From the NCBI GenBank assembly GCA_937925635.1, contig CALALX010000059.1, forward strand, positions 68,780 through 132,779: a stretch of DNA of 64,000 nt, read 5' to 3'. The position numbers and the translations under genes were made by a program. Positions within the stretch are counted from its first letter, which is position 1. Every line of letters begins with the position of its first letter. Shown here piece after piece: positions 50,895 through 59,845 of this stretch. The stretch is from an uncultured Caulobacter sp. (GTDB taxonomy: Bacteria > Pseudomonadota > Alphaproteobacteria > Caulobacterales > Caulobacteraceae). Below the pieces are notes generated by a model, which worked only from the letters and a program-made list of their open reading frames with translations, was not told where the DNA came from and did no database searches.

Positions 50895-51983
50895 ATGGCC
50901 GAGGACGCCGCCTCCAAGACAGAGGAACCGACACCCAAGAAGCTGGACGACGCCCGGCGCAAGGGTGACGTCGCCAAGTCGATGGACATTCCGCAGCTCG
51001 CCTCGCTGGCCGGAGCCTTCGGGGCGCTGGCGATCGGCGGCGGGTGGTTTCTGCGCGACATGGCCATGGCCCTGCTGCCGTTCATCGCCCATCCGGAGTC
51101 GATCGAACTCTCGGGGCAGGGCGCGGTGGTGGTGGCCGAGCACGCCGGCATGGCCGCGGCGCCGCTGGTCCTGACCGTCCTGGCCGCGGCCGGGCTGGCC
51201 GGCGTGGCGGGCAACGTCATGCAGTCGGGTCTGATCCTGACGGGCGAGAAGATGAAGCCCGATCCGAAGAAGATCTCTCCGCTCGAGGGCTTCAAGCGGA
51301 TCTTCGGCCTCGACGGCCTGATGCAGTTCCTGAAGTCGATCCTGAAGATCGCGGTCACCGGCTGGGTGGCCTGGCTCGTCCTCAGGCCGCGGGCGGCGGA
51401 GCTGAGCGCGCTGGCGACGATGGAGCCGGCGGCGATCCTGCCGCTCAGCGGCGACCTGATGAGGGCGTTGTTCTACGCGGTGCTGGCCTTCCTGGGCCTC
51501 ACCGCCGGGCTCGACTGGTTCTGGCAGCGCCAGCGATTCATCGCCCGCATGCGGATGACCCGCGAGGAGCTCAAGGAAGAGTTCAAGCAGTCGGACGGTG
51601 ATCCGCACGTGAAGGCCAAGCAGCGGCAGATCCGCGCCGAGCGCTCGCGTCGACGGATGATGCAGAACGTGCCCAACGCCACCGTCGTGATCATGAACCC
51701 GACCCACTACGCCGTCGCGCTGCGCTATGAGGCCGGCGAAACGGCGGCGCCGGAGTGCGTGGCTAAGGGCCTGGACGACCTCGCCCTGCGCATCCGCGCC
51801 CTGGCCGAGGAGAGCGGCGTGCCCGTCATCGAGGACCCGCCGCTGGCCCGCGCCCTCTATGCCGCCGTCGACGTCGACGAGCAGATTCCCGAAGCGCATT
51901 TCGAGGCCGTGGCCAAGATCATCGGCTTCGTCATGAGCGCGGCCCAGCGCCGCGCGGTCCCCCCGCGCGCGCGGCCGCTTTAG
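50895..51983 (+). CDS. flhB: Flagellar export switch protein FlhB
   Basis: A 362-residue membrane protein that switches export specificity by self-cleavage. The N-terminus AEDAASKTEEPTPKKLDDAR is the family signature, four membrane helices follow, and the autocleavage site NPTH is at residues 268-271 (MNPTHYAVALRYE). The C-terminal domain ends in a basic tail. Its stop is followed by cckA after 12 bases. Confidence 0.96.
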   Translation: MAEDAASKTEEPTPKKLDDARRKGDVAKSMDIPQLASLAGAFGALAIGGGWFLRDMAMALLPFIAHPESIELSGQGAVVVAEHAGMAAAPLVLTVLAAAGLAGVAGNVMQSGLILTGEKMKPDPKKISPLEGFKRIFGLDGLMQFLKSILKIAVTGWVAWLVLRPRAAELSALATMEPAAILPLSGDLMRALFYAVLAFLGLTAGLDWFWQRQRFIARMRMTREELKEEFKQSDGDPHVKAKQRQIRAERSRRRMMQNVPNATVVIMNPTHYAVALRYEAGETAAPECVAKGLDDLALRIRALAEESGVPVIEDPPLARALYAAVDVDEQIPEAHFEAVAKIIGFVMSAAQRRAVPPRARPL

Positions 51984-51995
51984 CGAGTACAATCC

Positions 51996-54122
51996 ATGCG
52001 TGATTCGTCCGGAACACCGGCAGGCCTGATGGCGGAACAGACGCCGAGCGAGCCGCAGGAGCGGCGCTTCGATCCGCTGGTCTGGGCGGCCGGAGGACTG
52101 TTCCTGCTCGCCATCGCCTTCGGCAGCGCCCCCGCGTGGCGCGCTGGTCCCGACACGCTGGCCGGACTGTTGCTGCTGGTCGGCCTCGCCGGGGTGGCCC
52201 TGCTGGGCCTCATGGCGTTCCGCGGCGCGGCGACGCCGATCGAGGTCGAGGACGACGGTGTCGAGTCCTTCATCGAGGCCTTGCCCGAAGCCGCCGCCGT
52301 CGCCGGCGCGGACGGGCGGGTGCTCGCCGCCAACGGACCCTGGCGCTCCGCTCTGGGCGCCATGCGTCGGCTGCCGCGCAACGGCCACCTCGCCCCTGGC
52401 CTGTTCGCCGCGCTGGCCAAGGCCCGCAAGGGCGAGACCGCTCGCGCGGCGATGAAGGCGGCGCTTGAGGAATGGCCGCTGACGGTCGCTCCTCTGGGCT
52501 CGGGCCGCTTCCTGCTTCGCCTCGACGCGGTCGCGCAGGCGCCGCTGCGCCTGACCGCCGAAACGCAGGCCGCGTCGGTCGCCCAACCGTCGCCGGTCCG
52601 CGCCCGCGGGCCGATGGGGCTGGACGCGATGGCCGCCGCTTCGCCGTTCGGCGCCGCCATGCTCGAAGGCGAGGAAGTGTTCGGCGCCTCCATTGTCGAG
52701 GCCAACCCGGCCTTGACGGAAATGACCGCCGGCAAGGCCGCCGCCGGCATTACCTTCGGCGAGCTGATCGATCCGGGGTCTCGTATCGACGCCGGCTTCG
52801 GCGCGGCCGAGGGCAGGGCGGGGCCGATCGAGGTTCGCCTGGCTCACGACCCCTCTCGCATCGCCCATCTGTACCTGGCGCGGGTCGACGACCGGTTGAC
52901 GGCCTATCTGGTCGACGTCACCGAGCAGAAGCAGATCGAGCTGCAGCTGGCCCAGAGCCAGAAGATGCAGGCCATCGGCCAGCTCGCCGCCGGCATCGCT
53001 CACGACTTCAACAACCTGCTGACCGCCATCCAGCTGCGCCTCGATGAATTGCTGGAGCGCCATCCGCTGGGCGATCCCAGCTACGGCGACCTCAGCTCGA
53101 TCAAGGGCACGGCCGCGCGCGCCGCCGACCTGGTCCGCAAGCTGAAGACCTACAGCCGTCAGGAGACCCTGCAGCGGGAAATCCTCGATCTCGGCGAGAC
53201 CATCAGCGACTTCGAGGTGCTGTTGCGCCGGCTGCTGCGCGAGAACGTCAAGCTGGAGACCGACTACGGCCGCAACCTGCCGCTGGTGAAGGTCGACAAG
53301 GGCCAGCTTGAGATCGCGGTGATGAACCTGACGCTGAACGCGCAGGACGCCCTGATCTCGGCCAAGGGCGGCGGCAAGATCCGCTTGCGGACGGCTCGCG
53401 TGACGGGCGCCGAGGCCATGACCTTCGGCTATGCCGGGCCGCCGGTGGGCGACATGGCGATGATCGAGGTGCGCGACGACGGCCCCGGCATCCCCGCCGA
53501 GGTGCTGGGCAAGATCTTCGATCCCTTCTTCACCACCAAGGCGGTGGGCGAGGGCACGGGCCTGGGCCTGGCGCAGGTCTACGGCATCGTGAAGCAGTCC
53601 GACGGCTGGATTCACGTCGAGAGCCCGGCGGGAGAGGGCGCCACGTTCCGGATCTTCCTGCCGGTGCAGGCCGCTTCGGCGGTCGTCGCGCGGCCGGCGC
53701 AGCCGATCGCCACCCTGGCCCGGCCGCGGGCGGCGCGGGACCTTTCCGGCGTCGGGCGCATCCTGTTCGTCGAGGACGAGGAATCGGTGCGCGGCATCGC
53801 CGCCAGCCTGCTGCGCAAGCGGGGCTACGAGGTCATCGAGGCCGGCGATGGCGAGGAAGCGCTGGCGCTGGCCGAGGCGCACGCGGGCAAGATCGACCTG
53901 CTGATCAGCGACGTCATGATGCCCGGCATGGATGGTCCGACGCTGCTGAAGAAGGCGCGCCATCATCTCGGCGACGCGCCGGTGATGTTCATCAGCGGCT
54001 ATGCGGAGGCGGAGTTCTCGGATCTGCTTGAGGGGGAGACCGGCGTCTCCTTCCTGCCCAAGCCGCTGGACATCAAGACCCTGGCCGAACGGGTCAAGCA
54101 ATCGCTGCAGGCGGCCGCCTAG
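51996..54122 (+). CDS. cckA: Hybrid cell-cycle sensor kinase/phosphatase CckA
   Basis: A 708-residue hybrid kinase that, through ChpT, controls phosphorylation of CtrA and CpdR. Two N-terminal membrane helices (about 30-48 and 55-75), PAS-like sensor domains, a HisKA domain with His336 (GIAHDFNNLLTAI), an ATPase domain (NAQDALISAKGGGK, DDGPGIPAEVLGKIFDPFF, GTGLGLAQVYGIVKQ) and a C-terminal receiver with Asp639 (LISDVMMPGMDGPTLL). The length fits Caulobacter CckA. Its place directly after fliQRflhB, whose promoter has a CtrA box, is the Caulobacter arrangement. ATG 52029 is an alternative start. Confidence 0.93.
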   Translation: MRDSSGTPAGLMAEQTPSEPQERRFDPLVWAAGGLFLLAIAFGSAPAWRAGPDTLAGLLLLVGLAGVALLGLMAFRGAATPIEVEDDGVESFIEALPEAAAVAGADGRVLAANGPWRSALGAMRRLPRNGHLAPGLFAALAKARKGETARAAMKAALEEWPLTVAPLGSGRFLLRLDAVAQAPLRLTAETQAASVAQPSPVRARGPMGLDAMAAASPFGAAMLEGEEVFGASIVEANPALTEMTAGKAAAGITFGELIDPGSRIDAGFGAAEGRAGPIEVRLAHDPSRIAHLYLARVDDRLTAYLVDVTEQKQIELQLAQSQKMQAIGQLAAGIAHDFNNLLTAIQLRLDELLERHPLGDPSYGDLSSIKGTAARAADLVRKLKTYSRQETLQREILDLGETISDFEVLLRRLLRENVKLETDYGRNLPLVKVDKGQLEIAVMNLTLNAQDALISAKGGGKIRLRTARVTGAEAMTFGYAGPPVGDMAMIEVRDDGPGIPAEVLGKIFDPFFTTKAVGEGTGLGLAQVYGIVKQSDGWIHVESPAGEGATFRIFLPVQAASAVVARPAQPIATLARPRAARDLSGVGRILFVEDEESVRGIAASLLRKRGYEVIEAGDGEEALALAEAHAGKIDLLISDVMMPGMDGPTLLKKARHHLGDAPVMFISGYAEAEFSDLLEGETGVSFLPKPLDIKTLAERVKQSLQAAA

Positions 54123-54134
54123 ATTGTCTCGCCT

Positions 54135-54158
54135 GCGCCCGCCGACACGGGCGGGCGC
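54135..54158 (+). terminator. Hairpin after cckA
   Basis: A perfect 9-bp stem (GCGCCCGCC / GGCGGGCGC) with a 6-base loop starts 13 bases after the cckA stop and is followed by ATTC. It is a likely end for the fliQ-fliR-flhB-cckA transcript. Confidence 0.65.
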
Positions 54159-54163
54159 ATTCA

Positions 54164-54200
54164 GCGATCGCCGGGATCGAAGGGCGTTTTTGGCGATCGC
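54164..54200 (+). terminator. Second hairpin after cckA
   Basis: Arms GCGATCGCC and GGCGATCGC (9 bp, perfect) with a 19-base loop containing TTTTT. GCGATCGC is self-complementary and so can also pair in other ways. It may reinforce the upstream terminator. Confidence 0.4.
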
Positions 54201-54292
54201 CCCGGAATTACAGGGAATTAACTCCCCCGTTCGCCCTGGCGCGCTTACGCCTTGCGCCAGTGGGGCCGATGTCCCCGGGGAAGGATCCACCC

Positions 54293-56131
54293 ATGCAGAA
54301 TCGTCGAGAGTTCCTGTTCGCCGCCTCGGCCGCCGCCGCGGTCGCGACCGCCGTCTCGCCCAAGGACGTTTTCGCCGCGACCACGGCCAGCGACCCGACG
54401 GAGTTGGCCAAGCAGAACGCGCTGTTTGACCTGCTGGTCGAGCGTCAGCTGCGGCGCTCGCCCGAGACCGCGACCGGTCTCGGCGTCGACAAGGGCGCGC
54501 TGTCCTGGACCAAGTCGGCGTTGTCCGACGTTTCACTGGCCTTCCAGAAGGACAGCGCCGCCCAGAACGCCTGGGCGCTGGCCGAGCTGAGAAAGGTCGA
54601 CCGCAGCAAGCTCGCGGGCCTGGATGGCGTGAACTACGACACCGTCGAATTCGTGCTCGCGATCGGCGACGAGTTCAGCAAGTCGTTCGAATACAACGGC
54701 GCCTATCCGGGCGCGCCCTACGTGATCTCCCAGCTTACCGGGTCCTACCAGCAGATTCCGGACTTCCTCGACAGCCAGCACGTCATCGAGAGCAAGGCCG
54801 ACTGCGACGCCTACATGGCCCGTCTCGACGCCTTCTCGCGCGTGCTCGACCAGGAGACCGAGATCGCGCGCCATGACGCGGCGCTGGGCGTGATGCCGGC
54901 CGATTTCACGATCGACAAGGCCCTGACCCAGTTCAAGGCCATGCTGAGCGTCGAGGCCGACGCCTCGCCGCTGGTCACATCGGTGGCCCGGCGCGCCAAG
55001 GAGAAGGGAGTCGAGGGCGACTACGCCGCCGAAGCCGCCAAGCTCTACCGCGAGAAGGTCCGGCCGGCGCTTGAGCGTCAGCAGGCCCTGCTCACGGAAT
55101 GGCGGACGAAGGCCGTCCACGACGCCGGCGTCTGGCGTCTGCCCAAGGGCGAGGCCTATTACCGGGCCGCCCTGGAGAGCTACACCACGTCCAAGATCAC
55201 GCCGGCCGAGGTTCACCAGATCGGCCTCGACATGGTCGCCAGCCTCGGCGCCCAGGCCGACAAGCTGATGCGCAAGGCTGGCTATGCCTCCGGCACTGTC
55301 GGCGAGCGCTTCCGTCAGATGTACGCCGACCCCCGCCAGCACTATCCGAACACCGACGAGGGCAAGGTCGAGCTGATCAAGGACCTCAACGCCAAGGTCG
55401 CCGCGATCATGCCCAAGCTGCCGAAGTACTTTGGCCAGCTGCCCAAGGCGCCGCTTGAGATCCGCCGCGTGCCGAAGGCGATCGAGGCCGGCGCGCCGGG
55501 CGGCTACTACAACTCGCCGACCCTCGATGGCTCGCGCCCGGGCATCTACTGGATCAACCTGCGGGACAGCGCCGAACAGCCGCGCTTCACCCTGTCGACC
55601 CTGACCTACCATGAGGCCATTCCGGGTCACCACCTGCAGCTCGCGCTCAACAACGAGGCCGGCGAGCTGCCGCTGATCCGCAAGATGATCGGCTTTTCCG
55701 GCTACAGCGAGGGCTGGGCGCTCTACGCCGAGCAGCTGGCGGTCGAAATGGGCATGTACGAGGACGATGTCGCTGGCCACATCGGCATGATCCACGACGC
55801 CATGTTCCGCGCCGTCCGCCTCGTGGTCGACAGCGGCATGCACGACAAGAAGTGGAGCCGCGAACAGGCGGTGAAGTACTTCGTCGACACCATCGGCGAC
55901 CAGGAGGCCTCGGCCATCACCGAGGTCGAGCGCTACGTCGTGTGGCCGGGCCAGGCCTGCAGCTACATGGTGGGCAAGATCGACTGGCTTCGCCTGCGCG
56001 CCAAGGCGCAGAAGGCCCTCGGCCGAAAGTTCGACATCCGCAAGTTCCACGACGTGGGCCTGCTGTCGGGCGGCGTGCCGCTGACGGTGCTGGAAAAGGT
56101 CATCGACGGCTACATCGCTTCTGCGAAATAG
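54293..56131 (+). CDS. Tat-exported DUF885 metallopeptidase
   Basis: A 612-residue protein with a twin-arginine signal (NRREFLFAASAAAAVATAV). The DUF885 domain contains the metal site TYHEAIPGHHLQLAL (HExxxHH-type) around residue 440, with a downstream Glu in YSEGWALYAEQLAVEMGMY. DUF885 proteins are thought to be zinc carboxypeptidase-like or aminopeptidase-like enzymes of the M1/M3-related fold. ATG 54293 is chosen because the RR motif follows it at once; upstream in-frame ATGs lack this. Function is inferred; substrate unknown. Confidence 0.88.
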   Translation: MQNRREFLFAASAAAAVATAVSPKDVFAATTASDPTELAKQNALFDLLVERQLRRSPETATGLGVDKGALSWTKSALSDVSLAFQKDSAAQNAWALAELRKVDRSKLAGLDGVNYDTVEFVLAIGDEFSKSFEYNGAYPGAPYVISQLTGSYQQIPDFLDSQHVIESKADCDAYMARLDAFSRVLDQETEIARHDAALGVMPADFTIDKALTQFKAMLSVEADASPLVTSVARRAKEKGVEGDYAAEAAKLYREKVRPALERQQALLTEWRTKAVHDAGVWRLPKGEAYYRAALESYTTSKITPAEVHQIGLDMVASLGAQADKLMRKAGYASGTVGERFRQMYADPRQHYPNTDEGKVELIKDLNAKVAAIMPKLPKYFGQLPKAPLEIRRVPKAIEAGAPGGYYNSPTLDGSRPGIYWINLRDSAEQPRFTLSTLTYHEAIPGHHLQLALNNEAGELPLIRKMIGFSGYSEGWALYAEQLAVEMGMYEDDVAGHIGMIHDAMFRAVRLVVDSGMHDKKWSREQAVKYFVDTIGDQEASAITEVERYVVWPGQACSYMVGKIDWLRLRAKAQKALGRKFDIRKFHDVGLLSGGVPLTVLEKVIDGYIASAK

Positions 56132-56154
56132 GCCGGGGCCTCCCGCATGAGCCG

Positions 56155-56182
56155 AAGGGCGGCGTCTGACGGCGCCGCCCTT
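56155..56182. terminator. Bidirectional terminator between convergent genes
   Basis: A perfect 10-bp stem (AAGGGCGGCG / CGCCGCCCTT) with an 8-base loop, followed by TTCTG on the plus strand. It lies between the DUF885 gene and the convergent M50 protease gene. Confidence 0.75.
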
Positions 56183-56194
56183 TCTGCGTCCAGC

Positions 56195-56929
56195 CTACTG
56201 CCAGAACCGGAAGGCGTCGTAACCGGCCATCAGCAGGTCGCCATCGACGCCGGCGACCATGGCCAGCACGAAGGCCGGCGTGAAGACGACTTGAGAGGCG
56301 CCCGGCAGGAAGAGGATCGCCGCGATCAGCGCGAAGATGGCCAGGGTCTCGATCGGGCGGATCGCATCGCGCACCGCCTGCGGCAGGAAGGGACGGATCA
56401 CGCCCCATCCATCCAGCCCCGGAACAGGCAACAGGTTGAAGATCAAGGCCATCGCCTGGAACAGCACCAGGACGGAAAGGGCGGGCCACAGCGCGCCGCG
56501 CCAGTCCCACAGGCCGCCGATCGCGAGCGCCGCCGCCAGGGTGATCAGGACCGCGAGCGTGCCCATCGGCCCGGCCAGCGACGCCAGCGCGCGACCGCCA
56601 CGGGTCCGCATCAGGTCCTCTCGCAGGTAGACCGCGCCGCCCGGCAGGGCCAGACCGCCAATCGCCAGCACGATGACCGGCAGAATGAGGCTGGTGAACG
56701 GATCGGCGTATTTGAGCGGGTCAAGCGACAGGTATCCGCGCGTGGCCACGGTGTGGTCGCCGGCCTTCCAGGCGACAAAGGCGTGGCCGAATTCGTGCGC
56801 CACAAGCGAGACGATCCAGCCGAGCACCACGAACAGGAAGGTCACAAACCGGGGCGGCTGGTCGAGCAGCACCAGCGCCGCCCCGCTGGTGAGCCAGGCC
56901 CAGAGAAGAATGACGGCATTGCGGCTCAC
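56195..56929 (-). CDS. M50-family site-2-type membrane protease
   Basis: A 244-residue intramembrane metalloprotease-like protein. Zinc motif HEFGH is at residues 45-49 in a membrane helix (IVSLVAHEFGHAFVAW), and the second metal-site motif NLLPVPGLDGW lies later. About six membrane helices are predicted. There is no PDZ domain. Rseptype/SpoIVFB-like minimal S2P proteases release membrane-bound regulators, but the substrate here is unknown. Start at MSRNAVILLWAWL. Confidence 0.85.
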   Translation of the reverse strand: MSRNAVILLWAWLTSGAALVLLDQPPRFVTFLFVVLGWIVSLVAHEFGHAFVAWKAGDHTVATRGYLSLDPLKYADPFTSLILPVIVLAIGGLALPGGAVYLREDLMRTRGGRALASLAGPMGTLAVLITLAAALAIGGLWDWRGALWPALSVLVLFQAMALIFNLLPVPGLDGWGVIRPFLPQAVRDAIRPIETLAIFALIAAILFLPGASQVVFTPAFVLAMVAGVDGDLLMAGYDAFRFWQ

Positions 56930-56998
56930 GGCGTGCTCCTCCGCGCGTCTCCCGCCGATCGCTACAGCGATTCTGCGGACGACCGCTGGCGGCGGCCG

Positions 56999-58615
56999 TC
57001 AGCGCCAGTCGTTCACGGCGCCGGCCCGCCGGGCGCGGGTCAAGGGCGCGGCCGCCGGCTGGGCCTCGACCCTGGCGGCCGGCGCCTCGGGCCGATCAGC
57101 GGGACGACCGTAGAGCCAGCCCTGGCCGAAGTCGACGCCGGCCGCCCTGACAGCTGCTTCAACCTCGGGCGTCTCGACCATCTCCGCGACCGTCCTCACG
57201 CCCAGGTCGCGACACAGGTTCACGACGTGGGCCACCACGGCGGCGTCGCGCCCCCCGGCCACCAGCTCGCGAACATAGCGACCGTCGATCTTGACGATGT
57301 CGATCGACAGCCTCTGCAGGTAGGTGAGGGAGGCCGCACCAGCGCCGAAATCGTCCAGACAGACCAGCGACCCGAGCTCCCGCAGGCGCTGGATGTGGCG
57401 GTCGGCCAGCGCCAGGTCGTCGATGGTGGCGCTCTCGGTGATCTCGAACAGCAGCCGACCCTTCAGGCGATCGTCGCGGCGCAGCAGGTCCTCGACGCTG
57501 GAAATGAAGGTCGGGCTGGTGATGGTCAGGCCCGAGACGTTGACCGCCAGGCGCTCGGCCCCAGTCCGATCGGCCTTCAGGCGGCGCACGACCTGCTCGA
57601 TGATCGCCCGGTCGAGTTCCTCGATCAGGTCGAACTCCTCGGCCATACGCACGAGGGCGAACGAATTGTGCGCGTTCTCGAACCTGACCAGCACCTCGTG
57701 GTGATGGAGCAGGCCGTCATTCAGGTCGACAACCGGCTGAAAGGCCAGGGTGAAACGGCGCTGGCTGACCGCTGCGCCGAGCTCTCCCGCGCGAGCCAGG
57801 GTGCGCCGCACGGAGCGATTCATGGCTTCGGCCAGCGTCGTCGGCGAGGTGTCCTTGAGACCCTCCGCCGCGAAATCGTCGAGGGCCAGGCCCAGCGCGC
57901 GCCCAAGGCGGTTCGGCGACATGGCGTCGAGCGGCACCGACTGCGCCGCCACCGAAGGCTCGCCATGGCTTCCGTCACGCACGATCGCGCGCGTCAGCCG
58001 GCGGACGAGCGCGGCGCCGTCCTCGCCCTGGCGCCGCAGTAGGGCGAAACGGTCCGGTGCGACGCGGGCGGCGGCGGCGGCGCCTTCGGACTCAAGGCGC
58101 AGAGCTCCGGCGGCGCGGTCGGTGAGCGCGGGGTCTCCGGCGGCGAGACCGGAAATCTCGACCATGGCGAGTTCAAGTTGCTGGCCCGTGGCGCGAGCGG
58201 CCTCGACCAGGTCCTTCGCCAGCTGTTCGAAGGTGTTGCGATCGTACAGTCCGCCATCGGTCGCGGGCACATTCGGCATGGGGCAGGCGGTCAGCGCGCA
58301 GGACATCCGGCCCTGGTTGTCCGGGAATCCACGGGCGCGCCATTCGACGGCGCGCGCGCCGCCGCGCAGACGCACCGGCGCGAAGCCGCGCCGGACGCCG
58401 TCCTCGGCGCACACCAGCATCGCCTCCAGCAGGCAACGATCGTCCGCGACGACGAGATCGCGCCAGTCGCGGCCCACGGGATCGGGCGCGTCCGGCCCCA
58501 GGACCGACTGACTCGCGCCCAGCATCAGGGTCACGCGATCGTCGCCGTCGATCTCCAACAGGAGGTCCGCGCTCGCGAACGCGAGGCCCAGAAGTCGACG
58601 CGGTTCGATCGGCAA
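56999..58615 (-). CDS. PAS/degenerate GGDEF/EAL protein, predicted c-di-GMP phosphodiesterase
   Basis: A 538-residue cytoplasmic signalling protein. An N-terminal PAS-like domain (about 10-115) and a degenerate GGDEF-like domain (120-265, no GGDEF motif; SGLAAGDPALT stands in) precede the EAL domain (285-505). All catalytic residues of EAL are visible: Glu307 (EVLVR), Asn359, Glu391 (EITES), Asp421-Asp422 (DDFGAG), Lys442 (VKIDG), Glu478 (AEMVET) and Gln498. It should hydrolyse c-di-GMP. The TTG start at 58615 has GGAGG seven bases upstream, preferred over the ATG 84 bases further. Confidence 0.88.
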   Translation of the reverse strand: MPIEPRRLLGLAFASADLLLEIDGDDRVTLMLGASQSVLGPDAPDPVGRDWRDLVVADDRCLLEAMLVCAEDGVRRGFAPVRLRGGARAVEWRARGFPDNQGRMSCALTACPMPNVPATDGGLYDRNTFEQLAKDLVEAARATGQQLELAMVEISGLAAGDPALTDRAAGALRLESEGAAAAARVAPDRFALLRRQGEDGAALVRRLTRAIVRDGSHGEPSVAAQSVPLDAMSPNRLGRALGLALDDFAAEGLKDTSPTTLAEAMNRSVRRTLARAGELGAAVSQRRFTLAFQPVVDLNDGLLHHHEVLVRFENAHNSFALVRMAEEFDLIEELDRAIIEQVVRRLKADRTGAERLAVNVSGLTITSPTFISSVEDLLRRDDRLKGRLLFEITESATIDDLALADRHIQRLRELGSLVCLDDFGAGAASLTYLQRLSIDIVKIDGRYVRELVAGGRDAAVVAHVVNLCRDLGVRTVAEMVETPEVEAAVRAAGVDFGQGWLYGRPADRPEAPAARVEAQPAAAPLTRARRAGAVNDWR

Positions 58616-58790
58616 GGGGCATCCTCCAGAATTCCACGCTGAATTTGCGCGAAGGCCGCTTAAGGGGAGGTTGCCTCGAGGTGCGACGGGGCGCCGCAAC
58701 AGAATGGGTTGGGACGCCCGTCAGGCGAGGGACCTTGCGCCCCCGGCCGGTTCCGGTCTTGATGGACGACAGCGTTAACGGGCGGCGCCG

Positions 58791-59354
58791 ATGCGGTTTG
58801 ACCTCTTCAAGATCTTCCTGGTTTCGGTTCTCGCCTTCGCGATCGCGTTCGCCGCGGCGCCCTGGTTCGCATTCCGCGCCCTGCAGGCGGCCACGGCGGC
58901 GGAGGACGTCCAGGCCACGGCCGACCTCGTCGACTTCCCGGCGGTGCGCAAGAGCCTGACCGCGCAGCTCACGCCGCAGCCGCCGGTGACGGCCGAGGCC
59001 CCGTCGATTTGGCGCGATCCCCTGGGCGCCTTCCGCAAGGCTATCGAGCCGATCGCGCCCCCGCCGCCGAGGGTCGACCGGTATCTGACCCTCAACGGCC
59101 TGTCGGCCCTGACCCGCGGCTACAAGCCCGGCCAGGCGCCGGGGGTGTCGAAGGAGACGCCGACGATCGGAACCCGGGTCGAAAAGGTGCTGAAGGGGCC
59201 GCACCCGACCTACGCCTATTTCGGCGTCGACCGCACTCGGATCGCCATGAAACGCCCGGGCAAGCCGGAGACGGTGACCACCTTCACCTTCGAGCGAAGG
59301 GCGCTCTTCACCTGGAAGCTGACGCATATCCAACTGCCCCAGGACGAGCGCTAG
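58791..59354 (+). CDS. DUF2939-family membrane-anchored protein
   Basis: A 187-residue protein with an N-terminal membrane helix or signal (LFKIFLVSVLAFAIAFAAAP) and the family core WFAFRALQAATAAEDVQATAD followed by LVDFPAVRKSLTAQL. The rest is a small beta-rich domain ending ITHIQLPQDER. DUF2939 proteins have no known function. It lies between divergent EAL and convergent glyoxalase-like genes, so it is a single-gene unit. Confidence 0.82.
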   Translation: MRFDLFKIFLVSVLAFAIAFAAAPWFAFRALQAATAAEDVQATADLVDFPAVRKSLTAQLTPQPPVTAEAPSIWRDPLGAFRKAIEPIAPPPPRVDRYLTLNGLSALTRGYKPGQAPGVSKETPTIGTRVEKVLKGPHPTYAYFGVDRTRIAMKRPGKPETVTTFTFERRALFTWKLTHIQLPQDER

Positions 59355-59368
59355 GCGCTCTGGCGCCT
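59353..59368 (+). terminator. Terminator of the DUF2939 gene
   Basis: Arms AGGCGC and GCGCCT (6 bp) with a TCTG loop, starting at the stop codon. It is followed by a T-rich stretch (ATGTTCTTGCTTTGTTC). A small but classical rho-independent terminator. Confidence 0.65.
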
Positions 59369-59434
59369 GAAAATGTTCTTGCTTTGTTCTAGGCGATCTC
59401 CTAGCGTGGGTCACCGCATCAGGGGAGACCGATC

Positions 59435-59845
59435 ATGGCTGCGGCCTTCAGCTACATGACTCTCGGCGCGCGGGATTTCGACGCCGCCGTGGCCTTCTAC
59501 GACAGGCTCCTGCCGGCGATCGGCTGGTCGCGCTTCGCCAGCCACGAGGGATTCGCAGGCTACGGACCAGGGGGCGACGGCTCCGGGCAGACGCTCTGGG
59601 TGTGTCGACCGTTCGACGGCGCCGAGGCCTCGCGTGGCAACGGGACGATGGTGGCCTTCGGCGCGGGCACGCGTGCGGAGGTCGACGCCTTCCACGCCGC
59701 GGCGATGGCCGCCGGCGGCGCGAACGAGGGCGATCCCGGGCCGCGCCCGCAATACACGCCGGACTGGTATGCCGCCTATCTGCGGGACCCGACCGGCAAC
59801 AAGCTCGCCATCGTTTGCACGACCGCGGCGGAGGCTACGGCATGA
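59435..59845 (+). CDS. VOC-family glyoxalase-like protein, copy 1
   Basis: A 136-residue protein of the vicinal oxygen chelate fold. It begins FSYMTLGARDFDAAVAFYDR and ends YLRDPTGNKLAIVC, with aromatic/Gly blocks (GFAGYGPGGD and GANEGDPGPRP) in between. Putative metal ligands are sparse, so function is uncertain; relatives include glyoxalases, dioxygenases and bleomycin-resistance proteins. Its stop overlaps the start of a close paralogue by 4 bases. Confidence 0.85.
   Translation: MAAAFSYMTLGARDFDAAVAFYDRLLPAIGWSRFASHEGFAGYGPGGDGSGQTLWVCRPFDGAEASRGNGTMVAFGAGTRAEVDAFHAAAMAAGGANEGDPGPRPQYTPDWYAAYLRDPTGNKLAIVCTTAAEATA

Noticed and set aside
54208..54222. TTAC/TTAA pair before the DUF885 gene
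   Set aside because: The spacer is 6 bases instead of 7 and one half-site is imperfect.
50670..54536. 1288-residue open frame on the minus strand opposite fliR, flhB and cckA
   Set aside because: It is the out-of-frame complement of strongly supported genes; high GC content removes stop codons. Its protein is Arg/Gln/His-rich without domains.
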